DNA of 22,242 bases, from NCBI GenBank assembly GCA_009801015.1, contig VHZZ01001625.1, forward strand, positions 129,273 to 151,514. The letters run 5' to 3'. Below are positions 11,201 through 19,439 of the stretch, piece after piece; within the stretch, counting starts at the first letter, position 1; each line of letters begins with the position of its first letter. This DNA comes from Silene noctiflora. Lineage: Eukaryota > Streptophyta > Magnoliopsida > Caryophyllales > Caryophyllaceae. The notes beneath the pieces were generated by a model, which saw nothing but the letters and a program-made list of their open reading frames with translations, ran no database searches and was not told the DNA's origin. The translations under genes were made by a program, and so were the position numbers.

Positions 11201-14200
11201 TTCCCTTTGTTGTTGTTTGTTTAACAACTTTTCTCTTAACCTTAACCCAAAATCCGGAAAGGGATTACCCCAAAACCCTCCAAATTGATTCCCCACCCCC
11301 CTCAAGGGTTTCCCATTCCCTTTCCCTACTACTAACACCTAACCAACCCACACAACCATCATCAACAACCACCACCGGCACCAACTACCTCCTCCCCTAA
11401 CGTCAGCACCACCGCCAGACGCGCCGGCACCGTCCCTCTCCGACCTCCTCACTCCAGTGTACACAACCATCCCCACGTCCAAGTCGAAGCCCCACCACCC
11501 CAACTTCTAAACACCAGGAAAACAACCTGTCCTCCCCAACCACCGAAACCCCCTCCCTCACCCACGAAAACACCAGATCTGGAGTTTTCGTGGGTGGGGG
11601 AGGAGGTTTCGGTTGTTGAGGAGGAAGTCTCAGGTTGTTTGTGTGGTGTTCAGAGGTTAGGGTGGTGGTTTCGACTTGGTCACATGGGAGTGAGGGACGT
11701 AGTGAGGGCATTGTCAGCGAGCTCCTTCGCCGGGAAAGGATCTGATGAGAGTCGCATCAGTAGTTAGGGTGTGATGGTGGTTGTTTGGATGGTGGCTTAG
11801 AATTTGGGTTTCTTTACATTCCCTTATTAAATATGAACCGAATAAATAGGACTATCAAAGGGAATCCTTTTCCTTTCCCCTTGTTTTCCTTTCTGATTCC
11901 CTTTCTCTTTGCCTTCTTCTAACCAAACGCCCCCTAAGAGAGAAGAAAAATCCCAAATGGATGTTATACTTAGACATGTATCATAGAGGCAGGCAGAAGG
12001 AACACTGTATGTACATCTCACACATATACAGTTTGCTGAGAATAATATAGAGTTGAGCAGTTTGTTTCAACTTAGCAATAAAAACAACTATAATAATAAC
12101 TATTTGTCATTGTCATTATCAAGTTATTTTTAAAAAATAGTGATGATGATGAAGGGAAGCAACAAATAACACATAAAACCAATTTCAACTCGCTTCTATG
12201 CTTTCAAGAGGCAGAGCCGGTGAGGGTTTATAGGATATTCAGGAATAATAGCAAGTTAAGTGAAATATTTGTTACACATTAAGTAACATATAACACAGTT
12301 GGTTATTGAAATGCATACCTAGGAATTCTCAATTTATGATGACTTCCATATTTAGCATGTAGACAAATTGACCGATCAGCACACAAAAATGCAAGCTTTG
12401 AGTAGTCATCAGACAGCACCTACCTCAACAATAAAGAAAAATTCCCTGTTAATTAAGACTAAAAGAGCAAGGAAATAAACTGCCAAAGATCAGAAACATT
12501 CGCTTAATAGGATACATATAAACCCGGAATTACACAGATTACTAAATTAGACATTGGCATCATGCAAATAAGGTTGACAAGTGGACATATACTTCAGTTT
12601 TACCACACATTTTATTTTCACATAACGAAATCTATTGCTTACTTTACTGAGTCAATGCGCATTTCAAGTCATCAGTCATACAGCCCCTAGTTTGTACATA
12701 TAAGCTAAAAATTTGACAAAAAGCCTAACAAGCATTTGTTTTCTTCTGTTTCGGATTTACCCATAATAACCCATTTTTCTTCTCTTTACTCAAAACTCAA
12801 AAGTATGCATGTAAGACTGTAGCAATTGAAGTGAGTAAATCATCCAATGAAAGAATAAAAGCTGCATATTCAACTTCTAGACAGTTTCAAAGTTCCCCAC
12901 ACCAATCTTCAAAAAAAAAAAGTCGGGAGTACTCTCTCTGATGAATATGATCAGACTACCAGACGGTGTTTTATGATAAATTGGTCACAAGCCATACAGA
13001 GAACTGCATGGCGCTTTCAAAAAGTGTGATACAAATTTGTTGCTTGTAAGGGGAGCCTATTACTAGTCATATTTATTTAAACTTTCAAGTTTTTTTTTTG
13101 GTTCAATGAGCGCACTTATGTTGCGGATGAGAATCGAACCCCCAACTTCATGGTTGAAGTAAGAAAGATCTTACCACTTGAGCTAACTCTTGTCTCAAAC
13201 TTTCAAGTTTTAATGGTGCAAAATAGCACATGGACAGGTTTAAAAAACAATACCTCAAAGTCAATGATTTCTGAAATCAAATGCCTCTCAAACTTCAACG
13301 AAAGCTCCCTCAACTCATATACCTTAAATTGTGGAGGATAGATACCTAAGAATTACAGAAACACACAGAAGAAAAAAAAAACCAAACATTTTTAAGAATT
13401 AGAAATTAAAAGAAGGAAAAAAAGGTCACGCTAGTAAAAAAATTATAATGTCCTTTTATACGTAATAACAATCACCAGAGGCAATGACGAATTCCCCGTC
13501 AGGTGTGGCCTTGATTTTAGTGGTAGCAGTTTCAAACCTCAAGTCCTGGATAAGCTCTACTCTTTGTTGATAATCTGAAAGAGCAAGAGTCCCAATCTCA
13601 GCAATTACATTACGAGAGAAAATGTAAATTTCCAGCCACTTACATTAGCAAAAATCAGAACAAGATGAGTACAGACTACTGAGCCTAGGCATCAATGTGA
13701 TCAATCCAACGTGCATCCACCTAATCGTATGCATGGTTATCAGATTCGTTAAGAATACGCCCTTACCAGCTTTTCAGTAAGCAACTTGATAGATTGGTCC
13801 AAAGTCATAATCTTCTTTGAAGTGCAAAAAAGACACATATATCCTTTAACCGTATCGAATACGGAAGGTAAGAATCAACTAATTTACACCGAAAAAAGAA
13901 CTTTACAATTTCTTCCTCATAACCTACTTAACCTAGTAATGGAGCATAATATCAGTGTGAAAAACCTATGAAATGAGCAAAATCATAACACAAAGTATCA
14001 AATTGCAATCATTAACACATAAATTAGAAGAAATAATTAGAGTATAACACAATAAAAAACGTATTGAACAAGGTACCTAGGTCTTTGCGAAGAGAGCGTT
14101 GTTTTTTAGGATTGAGCCAAGAAGCAGAAGAACGGTGTTGTCCAGATATTGAATACAGCTTTACTCCATTCATGGACGCTGACTTAATCGTTCCGCCATT

Positions 14201-14209
14201 GTAGGCCAT
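3778..14209 (-). CDS. NOL10: NOL10/Enp2-like nucleolar WD40 protein (16 exons, 680 aa)
   Basis: This is the plant orthologue of NOL10 (yeast Enp2), a nucleolar component of the small-subunit processome needed for early pre-18S rRNA processing. Coding exons on the minus strand, in order: 14209-14077, 13574-13476, 13345-13254, 12419-12319, 11027-10937, 9971-9913, 9822-9702, 9572-9504, 6516-6464, 6386-6278, 5975-5805, 5644-5486, 5281-5195, 4812-4642, 4451-4276, 4129-3778. Together they give 2043 nt, stop included, with no break. The start ATG has A at -3 and G at +4, and the first residues fit the family's conserved KLYSISG...[13 protein letters not shown] opening. WD40 repeats fill about residues 1-350. 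They are followed by the family signature [16 protein letters not shown], the block [22 protein letters not shown], a NUC153 motif ([14 protein letters not shown]) and an RG-rich tail. The length matches the family and the gene looks intact. The family assignment and domain order come from sequence memory; the splice sites are read directly. Confidence 0.95.
4130..4275 (-). other. GC-AG intron 15 of NOL10
   Basis: On the minus strand exon 15 ends ATTCCAAG and is followed by GCGAGTGC; the intron ends ATTATCTAG before GTTGTATGAAGC. Joining at the GC gives the conserved [10 protein letters not shown]. The only nearby GT, five bases further on, joins in a frame that meets TGA within three codons. 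The exon side (AAG) and the +3 to +6 positions (GAGT) fit the strong consensus typical of GC donors, about 1 percent of plant introns. Confidence 0.85.
5486..6516 (-). CDS. NOL10: NOL10 exons 9-12: last WD40 blades and conserved central block
   Basis: Exon 9 (6516-6464) continues the blade of exon 8 with [17 protein letters not shown]. Exon 10 (6386-6278) encodes [12 protein letters not shown] and [16 protein letters not shown], a textbook WD blade end. Exon 11 (5975-5805, 57 codons) contains [20 protein letters not shown] and the hallmark [16 protein letters not shown] found in nearly identical form in animal NOL10. Exon 12 (5644-5486, 53 codons) has [30 protein letters not shown] and YQLYKK. 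This is the most conserved part of the protein and the strongest basis for naming the gene. Introns 9-11 are short (77, 302 and 160 bp) with no recognisable insertions. Confidence 0.93.
6713..6931. mobile_element. Stowaway-like MITE in NOL10 intron 8, 219 bp
   Basis: The left end CTCCGTGCGTCCCGGTGAAT at 6713 matches the Stowaway consensus (CTCCCTCCGTCCC). The right end reads, as reverse complement, TTCCCTCTATCCCGATAAAT. TA flanks both sides (6711-6712 and 6932-6933). The two arms have diverged at about a third of positions, so this copy is older than the one at 1633-1829. No coding sequence. Confidence 0.8.
7178..7638. mobile_element. 461-bp TIR element made of GATTCTACGATT-like units, intron 8
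   Basis: The ends are TTGTCAGAATCGCGATTC at 7178 and, as reverse complement of the right end, TTGTTAGGATCGGGATTC. CATTG flanks both sides (7173-7177 and 7639-7643), a perfect 5-bp target duplication. Both arms, about 150 bp on the left and 90 on the right, consist of degenerate repeats of ACGATTCTACGAT and GATCCTACGATT. The middle is A/T-rich. No transposase. The 5-bp duplication does not fit the usual lengths for hAT (8), Mutator (9) or PIF (3), so the superfamily is left open. Confidence 0.75.
8458..9267. mobile_element. Non-autonomous hAT element, 810 bp, in NOL10 intron 8
   Basis: The termini are CAGGGTTACTGGATTCG at 8458 and, reading the right end as reverse complement, CAGGGTTACCGGATTCG, with one mismatch in 17. 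GTTCAGTC occurs immediately on each side (8450-8457 and 9268-9275), the 8-bp target duplication expected for hAT. Subterminal regions (8490-8590 and 9130-9250) hold many degenerate copies of GCGAATCG and ACGAATTCGTA in both orientations, the likely transposase-binding array. The middle carries no recognisable transposase coding sequence. An insertion in sense or antisense cannot be defined for such an element. Confidence 0.9.
9364..9385 (+). repeat. A22 homopolymer in intron 8
   Basis: There are 22 consecutive A on the plus strand, that is T on the gene strand, about 120 bp inside the 5' portion of intron 8. It lies outside the hAT element. It may be a decayed poly(A) tail or simple slippage. 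Confidence 0.8.
9504..14209 (-). CDS. NOL10: NOL10 exons 1-8: N-terminal WD40 propeller
   Basis: This half of the gene encodes about residues 1-255. Exon 2 carries [17 protein letters not shown] and exon 3 carries [14 protein letters not shown], both typical of the first NOL10 blades. Exon 5 encodes [20 protein letters not shown] and exon 6 GRFLSPL. Exon 7 has a clear WD-type blade, [16 protein letters not shown], at about residues 199-214, and exon 8 ends with AVGSSEGK. Every exon is bounded by AG upstream and GT downstream on the minus strand. Phases agree at each junction: after exon 1 one base is carried, after exon 4 two, after exon 6 two. Introns 1-7 measure 502, 130, 834, 1291, 965, 90 and 129 bp. 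The long ones hold repeats and the short ones look plain. Exon limits are those read by eye; no transcript was available. Confidence 0.9.
9972..10936 (-). other. NOL10 intron 5
   Basis: This intron is 965 bp, GT-AG, between exons 5 and 6. The sequence is A/T-rich and I saw no terminal repeats, no coding frame and no RNA gene in it. Confidence 0.7.
11161..11934. mobile_element. Foldback/MITE-like insertion in NOL10 intron 4 with a long hairpin
   Basis: TAAGAG occurs on both sides (11155-11160 and 11935-11940), a possible 6-bp target duplication. The right end, read inward, starts GGGGGCGTTTGGTT, a common start of plant miniature elements. The left outer arm is rich in GGAAAGGGAAAGGGAA and the right outer arm in its complement. 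The core is a large palindrome centred at 11577/11578 (CCAGATCTGG at 11573-11582), with arms reaching about 11447 and 11695-11708. The core is strikingly G/C-rich (CCACC and GGTGG words) compared with the surrounding intron. It codes for nothing I recognise. Outer limits are uncertain because the left end does not mirror the right end well. Confidence 0.6.
13094..13196 (-). mobile_element. tRNA-derived SINE in NOL10 intron 3
   Basis: On the minus strand the order is GAGACAAGAG, an A box TAGCTCAAGTGG (13185-13174), a B box GGGTTCGATTC (13141-13131), about 30 bp of unique sequence and an A-run tail (T on the plus strand up to 13099). A perfect 15-bp duplication AAACTTTCAAGTTTT flanks the unit (13079-13093 and 13197-13211), the mark of LINE-driven retroposition. 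At about 103 bp it is short for plant SINEs. The A and B boxes are those of a pol III promoter. It lies in the same orientation as NOL10. It is not a tRNA gene: no anticodon stem or acceptor stem can be closed by eye. Confidence 0.88.
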
Positions 14210-14400
14210 CGTTTAGGAGGTTTGAGGTCAATAATTAGGGTTTTGGAGGGGCTTTGCACAGTGATTTTGGTATGAAGGATGGAAGAATAGAGACTATCGA
14301 GAGAGCTCGAGGGGGGGACGAGAGTGCGGCGAAAAGGGTGTCGATAGTATAGGGCGTCTTTCTGGAGGAAACGGGTCGGGTGAGCAAAATCGTATATCCG
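14210..14400 (-). promoter_or_regulatory. NOL10 5' region with telo-box
   Basis: Immediately upstream of the NOL10 ATG the minus strand reads AAAACCCTAATTATTGACC. AAACCCTAA lies at 14235-14243, that is 26 nt before the start codon. This is the telo-box shared by many plant ribosomal-protein and ribosome-biogenesis genes, where it acts with site II elements (TGGGCY). I did not find a site II element in this stretch. A CT-rich run (revcomp of GAGAGAGCTCGAGGGGGGG, 14298-14317) probably lies in the 5' UTR. No clear TATA box was fixed and the transcription start is not known. Confidence 0.5.
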
Positions 14401-14717
14401 ATTCAGTTTTCAAAAACGTATCGGATATTCAGTTTTCAAATTTTCATTTTTGATTGTATATCCGTAAACCATAATACGGTATTTGATTTTCAGTTCAATT
14501 TTTGTAATTTTATGTCTTATTTTATTTAGAGTTATCTGATGAGTATAATCAAAACTATGCTCAGAATAATCTCAATTATAGTTTAACCCATACTAATCCG
14601 ATTTTAGCAACCATTCCACTCACAATGCTTTTAGTGAAGGGAAACCTGTTAAGCAGGTCATTCCTTCCCTATCACTGATTTCAAACGTCCTTTCACACTT
14701 CGCCTTTTACTCTTTAC
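14401..14717. other. AT-rich spacer with short internal repeats
   Basis: The words TATATCCG, CGTATCGGATATTCAG and CAGTTTTCAAA recur between 14392 and 14490, giving a small degenerate repeat cluster. Nothing coding was seen. Confidence 0.5.
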
Positions 14718-15257
14718 TCATCTCCATCCTTCATCCTTTTTTTTTCCCGTGATGTAAGAATTAATATAAATGCTCAAACAATTACATTCATTACAAACAC
14801 TAGTGAAGTACAGATATTTTGTTGAGCACTTTTTGTGCGGTGGGTAAGGAGTTTTGGCTATCAAATTGTTTACAAATTTGCACTCCAAAATGTTGCGCAT
14901 TTCACTAGTGAAGCAAGAGTTTGCTTCTAAACTCTCGGACTTTGCATCAACTTCGACACTTTTATTTTCATACCTAATATCATTCTTCACAATATGATTA
15001 AGAGTTTGTATTTCATCAGCCCAAACACAATCAAATGAGCACTCAATGCCATCATTAACACCTCCATGGCTTGATTTTACAAATATTTGACATTCATACA
15101 TGATATGGTCATCTGCCTGGTGATGGACTAAATCTGAATCATCCTCAATTTGTGTAGTTGGAGCAAACTTCTTGATAGCTATGTTATCAAACGCCTTATG
15201 TGCAACAAGAGTTTGAGTGTGACACTTAGCTAAAATGATTTTGAACGAATTTGATAG
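14718..15257 (-). CDS. Unrecognised open frame, possibly a gene fragment
   Basis: The minus strand is open from just after a TGA near 15258 to a stop at 14718-14720, about 179 codons. The first ATG is at 15101, leaving 127 codons. The predicted peptide has patches such as CHTQTLVAHKAFDNIAIKK before that ATG, then YECQIFVKSSHGGVNDGIE and LECKFVNNLIAKTPYPPHKK. It has ten or so cysteines, no transmembrane segment, and I recognise no family. The amino-acid make-up looks more like real protein than random A/T-rich sequence. There is no clear start upstream of 15101, so it could be a last exon, a captured fragment inside a transposon, or chance. Its relation to NOL10, which starts 500 bp away on the same strand, is unknown. 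Confidence 0.3.
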   Translation of the reverse strand, partial: LSNSFKIILAKCHTQTLVAHKAFDNIAIKKFAPTTQIEDDSDLVHHQADDHIMYECQIFVKSSHGGVNDGIECSFDCVWADEIQTLNHIVKNDIRYENKSVEVDAKSESLEANSCFTSEMRNILECKFVNNLIAKTPYPPHKKCSTKYLYFTSVCNECNCLSIYINSYITGKKKDEGWR

Positions 15258-15769
15258 ATGAATTCAGATTAGACACTGTGGTTAATGTGGAACAATATTT
15301 CTAGGGTTTACCTCATAAATTGAATTATTAATAGTATTATTATTAGAATTAAGTAAAGAAAATGATTTATTGAAGTTGGAAGNGACAAGATTTTTTACAA
15401 GGGGGGGAACAATCTGGGGAAATAGATTTGGGGGAAATAATCTGGATTTTGTAAATTGAAGAAGATTATGAAATGGGCCGTGATCAGATTTGGGGAAAAA
15501 TAATTTGACTCTGCACATTGAAGAAGATGAATGAATGATGGTTTACAAATTTAAAGGTAACCTACAAAAAATCTAACTTAACTGGTAATAACAAGTTATA
15601 CCTAAGGCAGGTGCAGTAGAAGTAATATGATTGTTAAAATCAGATTATTATCAGTTAAACAATAGTTCAGATTATTTTGATAAGACCAATGATAGTTTGG
15701 ATTATTCTTATCAAATAACCCTTTTATTTATCCTTGTAATTTTATGATTTTTCTTACACAAAAAATCAT
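15258..15769. other. AT-rich intergenic spacer with one N
   Basis: A single N is at 15383, inside a purine-rich stretch (GGGGGGGAAC nearby). Between 15640 and 15715 the words CAGATTATT and TTGATAAG/CTTATCAA recur in direct and inverted form, suggesting the relic of a small element. No coding evidence. Confidence 0.45.
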
Positions 15770-15893
15770 TTGTGACGTCATATGTCGCAAGCTTGCAACA
15801 GGTCAAGTAATATCCATGAGAGTAGATAAGATAAAAACAGAATGTCAAGGAACTTGACCCGTCGCAAGCTTGTGACGGATATGACCGTCACAA
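15770..15893. mobile_element. GTGACGG-type palindromic MITE, 124 bp
   Basis: The left end is TTGTGACGTCATATGTCGCA followed by AGCTTGCAACAGGTCAAG. The right end as reverse complement is TTGTGACGGTCATATCCGTC followed by ACAAGCTTGCGACGGGTCAAG. Each arm is itself palindromic (GTGACGG...CCGTCAC), so the unit is an inverted repeat of inverted repeats. The central spacer is about 45 bp. I could not fix a target duplication. No coding sequence. Confidence 0.65.
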
Positions 15894-16085
15894 GAGAGAC
15901 ATGTTGTTTTTCTAAACAACTTTTTTCTGCTAAGTGTTCTTAATAACTTAAAAGAGTATTAAATTTATTAAATAGTGTATAAGAGTATAACTGAGTTACG
16001 GATATACACGATATTTCACGAATCTTTGATTATGGTATAACCAAGCTGGGTAGGTGAGTGGAGAAAAACATTAGGGTAGTAATTA
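15894..16085. other. Short spacer between MITE and LINE 3' end
   Basis: A/T-rich sequence with no coding evidence. The bases just left of the LINE tail (GGTAGTAATTAC, up to about 16086) would be one copy of the LINE target duplication. The partner cannot be sought because the LINE 5' end is missing. Confidence 0.5.
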
Positions 16086-16114
16086 CTTTTTTTTACGGTA
16101 GGATTAGAAAACAC

Positions 16115-16540
16115 TCATGCCATAGCCGTCCTTGCTATGTTATGGGCGATTCTATTAGCATTTTTAGGACAATGGGTAATTGAAAAACAATGAAAATGAA
16201 CAAGTAAGGAAAGTACGGAGCGGACGACTGGCTTAATATCATGCTGGACTTCAACATTTCCCGTAAGTTGAAGCACAAGATTGAGACAGTCAGTAAAAGC
16301 TCCAATGTGCAAAAAGCCATAAGAAATAGCATCCAAAAGAGCTTGTAAAAGGCAGTGGCCTCAACTTGAAGAGTTGATCCAGCCCAGAAAGTTGCTTGAC
16401 CAGAGTGAAAAACTTCCCCGTCGGAATCTTGAAAAATCCAACCATCGGAAGCTTTAAGATCCAAATTCCAACAAGCATCACACTTGATGCGAGTAAAATT
16501 AGGACATAAGGAAGACCCAATGAAAAAGAAAGGGAAGTGG
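16115..16540 (-). pseudogene. LINE plant-type RNase H domain (RVT_3-like), frameshifted
   Basis: The domain begins IKCDACWN (first catalytic aspartate) and continues DGWIFQDSDGEVFHSGQATF and LQVEATAFYK (catalytic glutamate). Near 16340 the frame changes, and the second half reads DAISYGFLHIGAFTDCLNLV (catalytic aspartate), then HCPKNANRIAHNIARTAMA before a stop at 16115. RNase H of this sort is known from a subset of plant L1 LINEs, thought to have been taken from a cellular plant RNase H. One indel splits it here. Confidence 0.88.
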
Positions 16541-16698
16541 TTCCGTATCGTGGAGACGTCATTTTCAGCCATAGTAAAAGCAGACGCAACGGCAAATACA
16601 GAAGAAATTCTCTGTTGCTTAACTGCGAAACTGTTGATTGCTTCCATAGTAAGAAGAGTAATGGATGAGCAAGTCTGAAAAAGAATTTTTGTGAAAGG

Positions 16699-17344
16699 TT
16701 AGATCATTTCGGAGACACCAAATACGTCATAAAGTACTAACGAAATAAGAGAAGGAAACGTGCGTATTATCCTGATGGAGAAGATTAATCCAATTAATAA
16801 CCCAAGTCTGGATGGGCAAGTTGTTGAATTGCCAACATAACTTTGTATACCCAGAGGTGAACGAGCCCAGATACGGGACGAAACAGGGCAGTCGCGAAAT
16901 AAATGATCCAAGGACTCGACGTGGTCATAAAAAAGAGCACAAAGTTTGCAGTTATAAGTCCATACAAGATTTCTTTTCATAGCTTCTTCACCGCAGGGAA
17001 GACTATTAGAAAGAAGCTTCCAAAGGAAAGTTTTCCATTTGTCCGGGATAGAAAAATTCCATAGTCTTTTTTTGCAGAAAGTTAAAATCCATGGAAGAAG
17101 CTTTTATTATGCCAAAGGGTAAAGAAAGCAACCGCGTATCCACTTTTGACAGAATATAAATCATTTCGATTGGCGCATCACCAGGAGAAAGAGCAATGGA
17201 AGAGATATATAGAGCAATAGTGTCTCCACAAAGAAAGCGTATCTTCTCATCATTCCAAACTCCACCTACAACTTGTAATTGACATACTGTAAGAAAGGGT
17301 TTAGCGGCTAACGCAGAATCCGATAAACCAAGGATCTGACTCAA
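16699..17344 (-). pseudogene. LINE C-terminal region with zf-RVT zinc motif
   Basis: Frames 17344-17006 and 16980-16699 hold the region after the reverse transcriptase. The zinc-binding motif reads CKLC, eleven residues, then HLFRDC (C11, C14, H26 and C31 counted from the ATG at 16980), preceded by KRNLVWTYN. The two frames are not the same and stops separate them from the reverse transcriptase. All four zinc ligands survive. Confidence 0.8.
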
Positions 17345-17378
17345 AGATAGACCATAAATCCAACGATCTCTCCATGCA

Positions 17379-18905
17379 TCAAGAAGGGATGGAAAGCCAA
17401 CTTGTCATGCCAAATGTTTTTGTAGTAGTTGAAGACCCCCAACGAATCCCACGCTCACCCCAAGATTGAGCCCCCATTTTGGCTACGGAGGATGACATGA
17501 TAGAATCTCTAGTAATTTTATATTTGCAGCCAGGGATTTTGCTTAGAAAACTCTCAGGAGAACTCAATAATTTCCAACCAATTTTAGCCAAATGACTATG
17601 ATTAAGGCACCCAACATTCTGTATACCAAGTCCACCTTTGGATTTCGAAGCATTAAGAAAAAAATTACTACGCCAATGGAGACCGTTTCTCATAGAAGTT
17701 CCACTCCACCAAAACTGTGAGAATAAAGAATCAATATTTATAATCACATTTACCGGTATTTTAAACACCGATAGAGAAAAAAGGGAGAGTGAAGATAGAA
17801 CATAATTTATGAGAGTCAATCTTCCAGCAACGGGTAAATAATTATTATTCCATCTTTGAATTCGTTTGCGAACTTTGTCAATAAGTAATGGAAAATTTTC
17901 CTTTTTTGAAGCGCCAAAATCTGTGGGAAGCCCTAAGTACAAACTCATTCCTTTACCAAATGTTACTCTTAGAACTCTTAGGCAATATTGATAATTCTGG
18001 AGAGTACAATTAGGGCTTATAAAAATAGTAGTCTTATCCTTATTAATCTTTTGACCAGACGTAGCACCATATTGATGAAGAAGATCTATTAAGATCTGAC
18101 AGTCTTTGCCTTTAGCATCAAGAAAGAAAATAGAATCGTCCGCAAAAAGCAAATGTGAAATCAGCAAAGAGGTACGTGAAATTTGAATACTTTTCAATAA
18201 CTTCTTTTCTTGAGCATCACAAAACAATTGGGATAAAATTTTAGTGCATAAGGCGAAGAGGTATGAGGAAAGAGGATCGCCTTGCCGAATACCAGCCTTT
18301 GGTTTAATACTTTTTCCTGGACGACCATTCACTAAAACTTCATATGAGACCGAGGTCACACAACTCATAATGAGATCAACGAACTATGTTGGAAAATGCA
18401 TAGAGAGCAAGGTACATTTAATAAAATTCCAATTCAAACGATCATAGGCTTTGCTCATATCCACCTTTACAACAATAAGACCTCTTTTGCCAAAAGTTTG
18501 TTTCGAAATATGATGTAAAAGCTCATGAGACAATAGAATATTATTACTAATATGTCTACCAGGAATAAAGCCATTTTGATATTCTCCCACAAGAAGAGGC
18601 ATCACCTTCTTTAACCAATTAGAAATACATTTAGTAACAATCTTTATAATAATATTAAAGAGACTGATAAGTCGAAAATTATCAACAGTTTCCGGGCAAC
18701 CAGTTTTAGGAATAAGAGCAATAGAGGTACGATTAATATCATAAGATATGTTTCCTGTATTAAGCATATAAAGAACAACATCCTCAACTTCAGTTTTATT
18801 GTGAAACCAATATTTCTGATAAAAGAGTGTCGCAATACCTTCAGGTCCAGGTGATTTCGTCAGTCCCAATTGAAAAACAGCAGATCTAATTTCTTTATGT
18901 GTAAA
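17379..18905 (-). pseudogene. LINE reverse transcriptase domain, broken by a stop
   Basis: The frame from about 18905 carries KSPGPEGIATLFYQKYW, ISLFNIIIKIVTKCISNWLK, YQNGFIPGRHISNNILLSHE and VKVDMSKAYDRLNW (motif A with its catalytic aspartate). A TAG at 18386-18384 stands where related elements have a lysine or similar codon. The same frame then continues with IMSCVTSVSYEVLVNG, AGIRQGDPLSSYLF (motif B) and HLLFADDSIFF (the FADD catalytic box at 18146-18135). It goes on through LGLPTDFG, INYVLSSLSLFSLSVFKIP and QFWWSGTS to a stop at 17379. All the catalytic aspartates are present. The family is unmistakable. Confidence 0.92.
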
Positions 18906-19439
18906 ATAGGAGAGAAAAAATCTTGCCGATCGCCTTGCAATTTATCCTTAACATTATTGAAAAGGTCTTGATAGAGGGATACATAATGTGAGTAGGATTC
19001 CTGTGAATTATTCACACCATAAATATCCTTGAAATAATCATTAAAAAGAACTTCAATTTCGCCTTTGTCAAAAGTCCAAGAGGAATCAATCTTCTTAATG
19101 CCAAGAATGAGATTTCGGCTATGCCTATGTTTGACAGAATTAAAGAAAAAACGAGTACAAGCATCGCCTTCCTTAATCCAGTTTACCTTTGCCCTTTGTT
19201 TCCAGTATAAGGCTGTCGATCTATTAAATTCAATATAGTATGCATGACATTTGCTATAGTTATCCTCATTGTTACCTTCAGATATTTTTTCTAGTTCAGC
19301 TTCCAATTTGTCATCAAATTCTGACCACTTATCATTCCAGCATTTTCTTTTTGTGAAAGCCCATTCTTTGAAAACAGACCGTACTCTCTTCAATTTACAG
19401 GAAAGTTTAGAGTCCGGAGTTCCCTCATCCTATAAAGAC

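Noticed and set aside
11403-11711. Proline-rich open frame of 102 codons in intron 4
   Set aside because: It lies across the foldback hairpin and reads both arms; the composition is a by-product of the palindrome.
13094-13196. A tRNA gene
   Set aside because: A and B boxes are present but the cloverleaf cannot be closed, and the A tail with flanking duplication shows it is a SINE.
16484-16678. Plus-strand frame over the LINE RNase H region
   Set aside because: It is the complement shadow of a real coding remnant on the minus strand.
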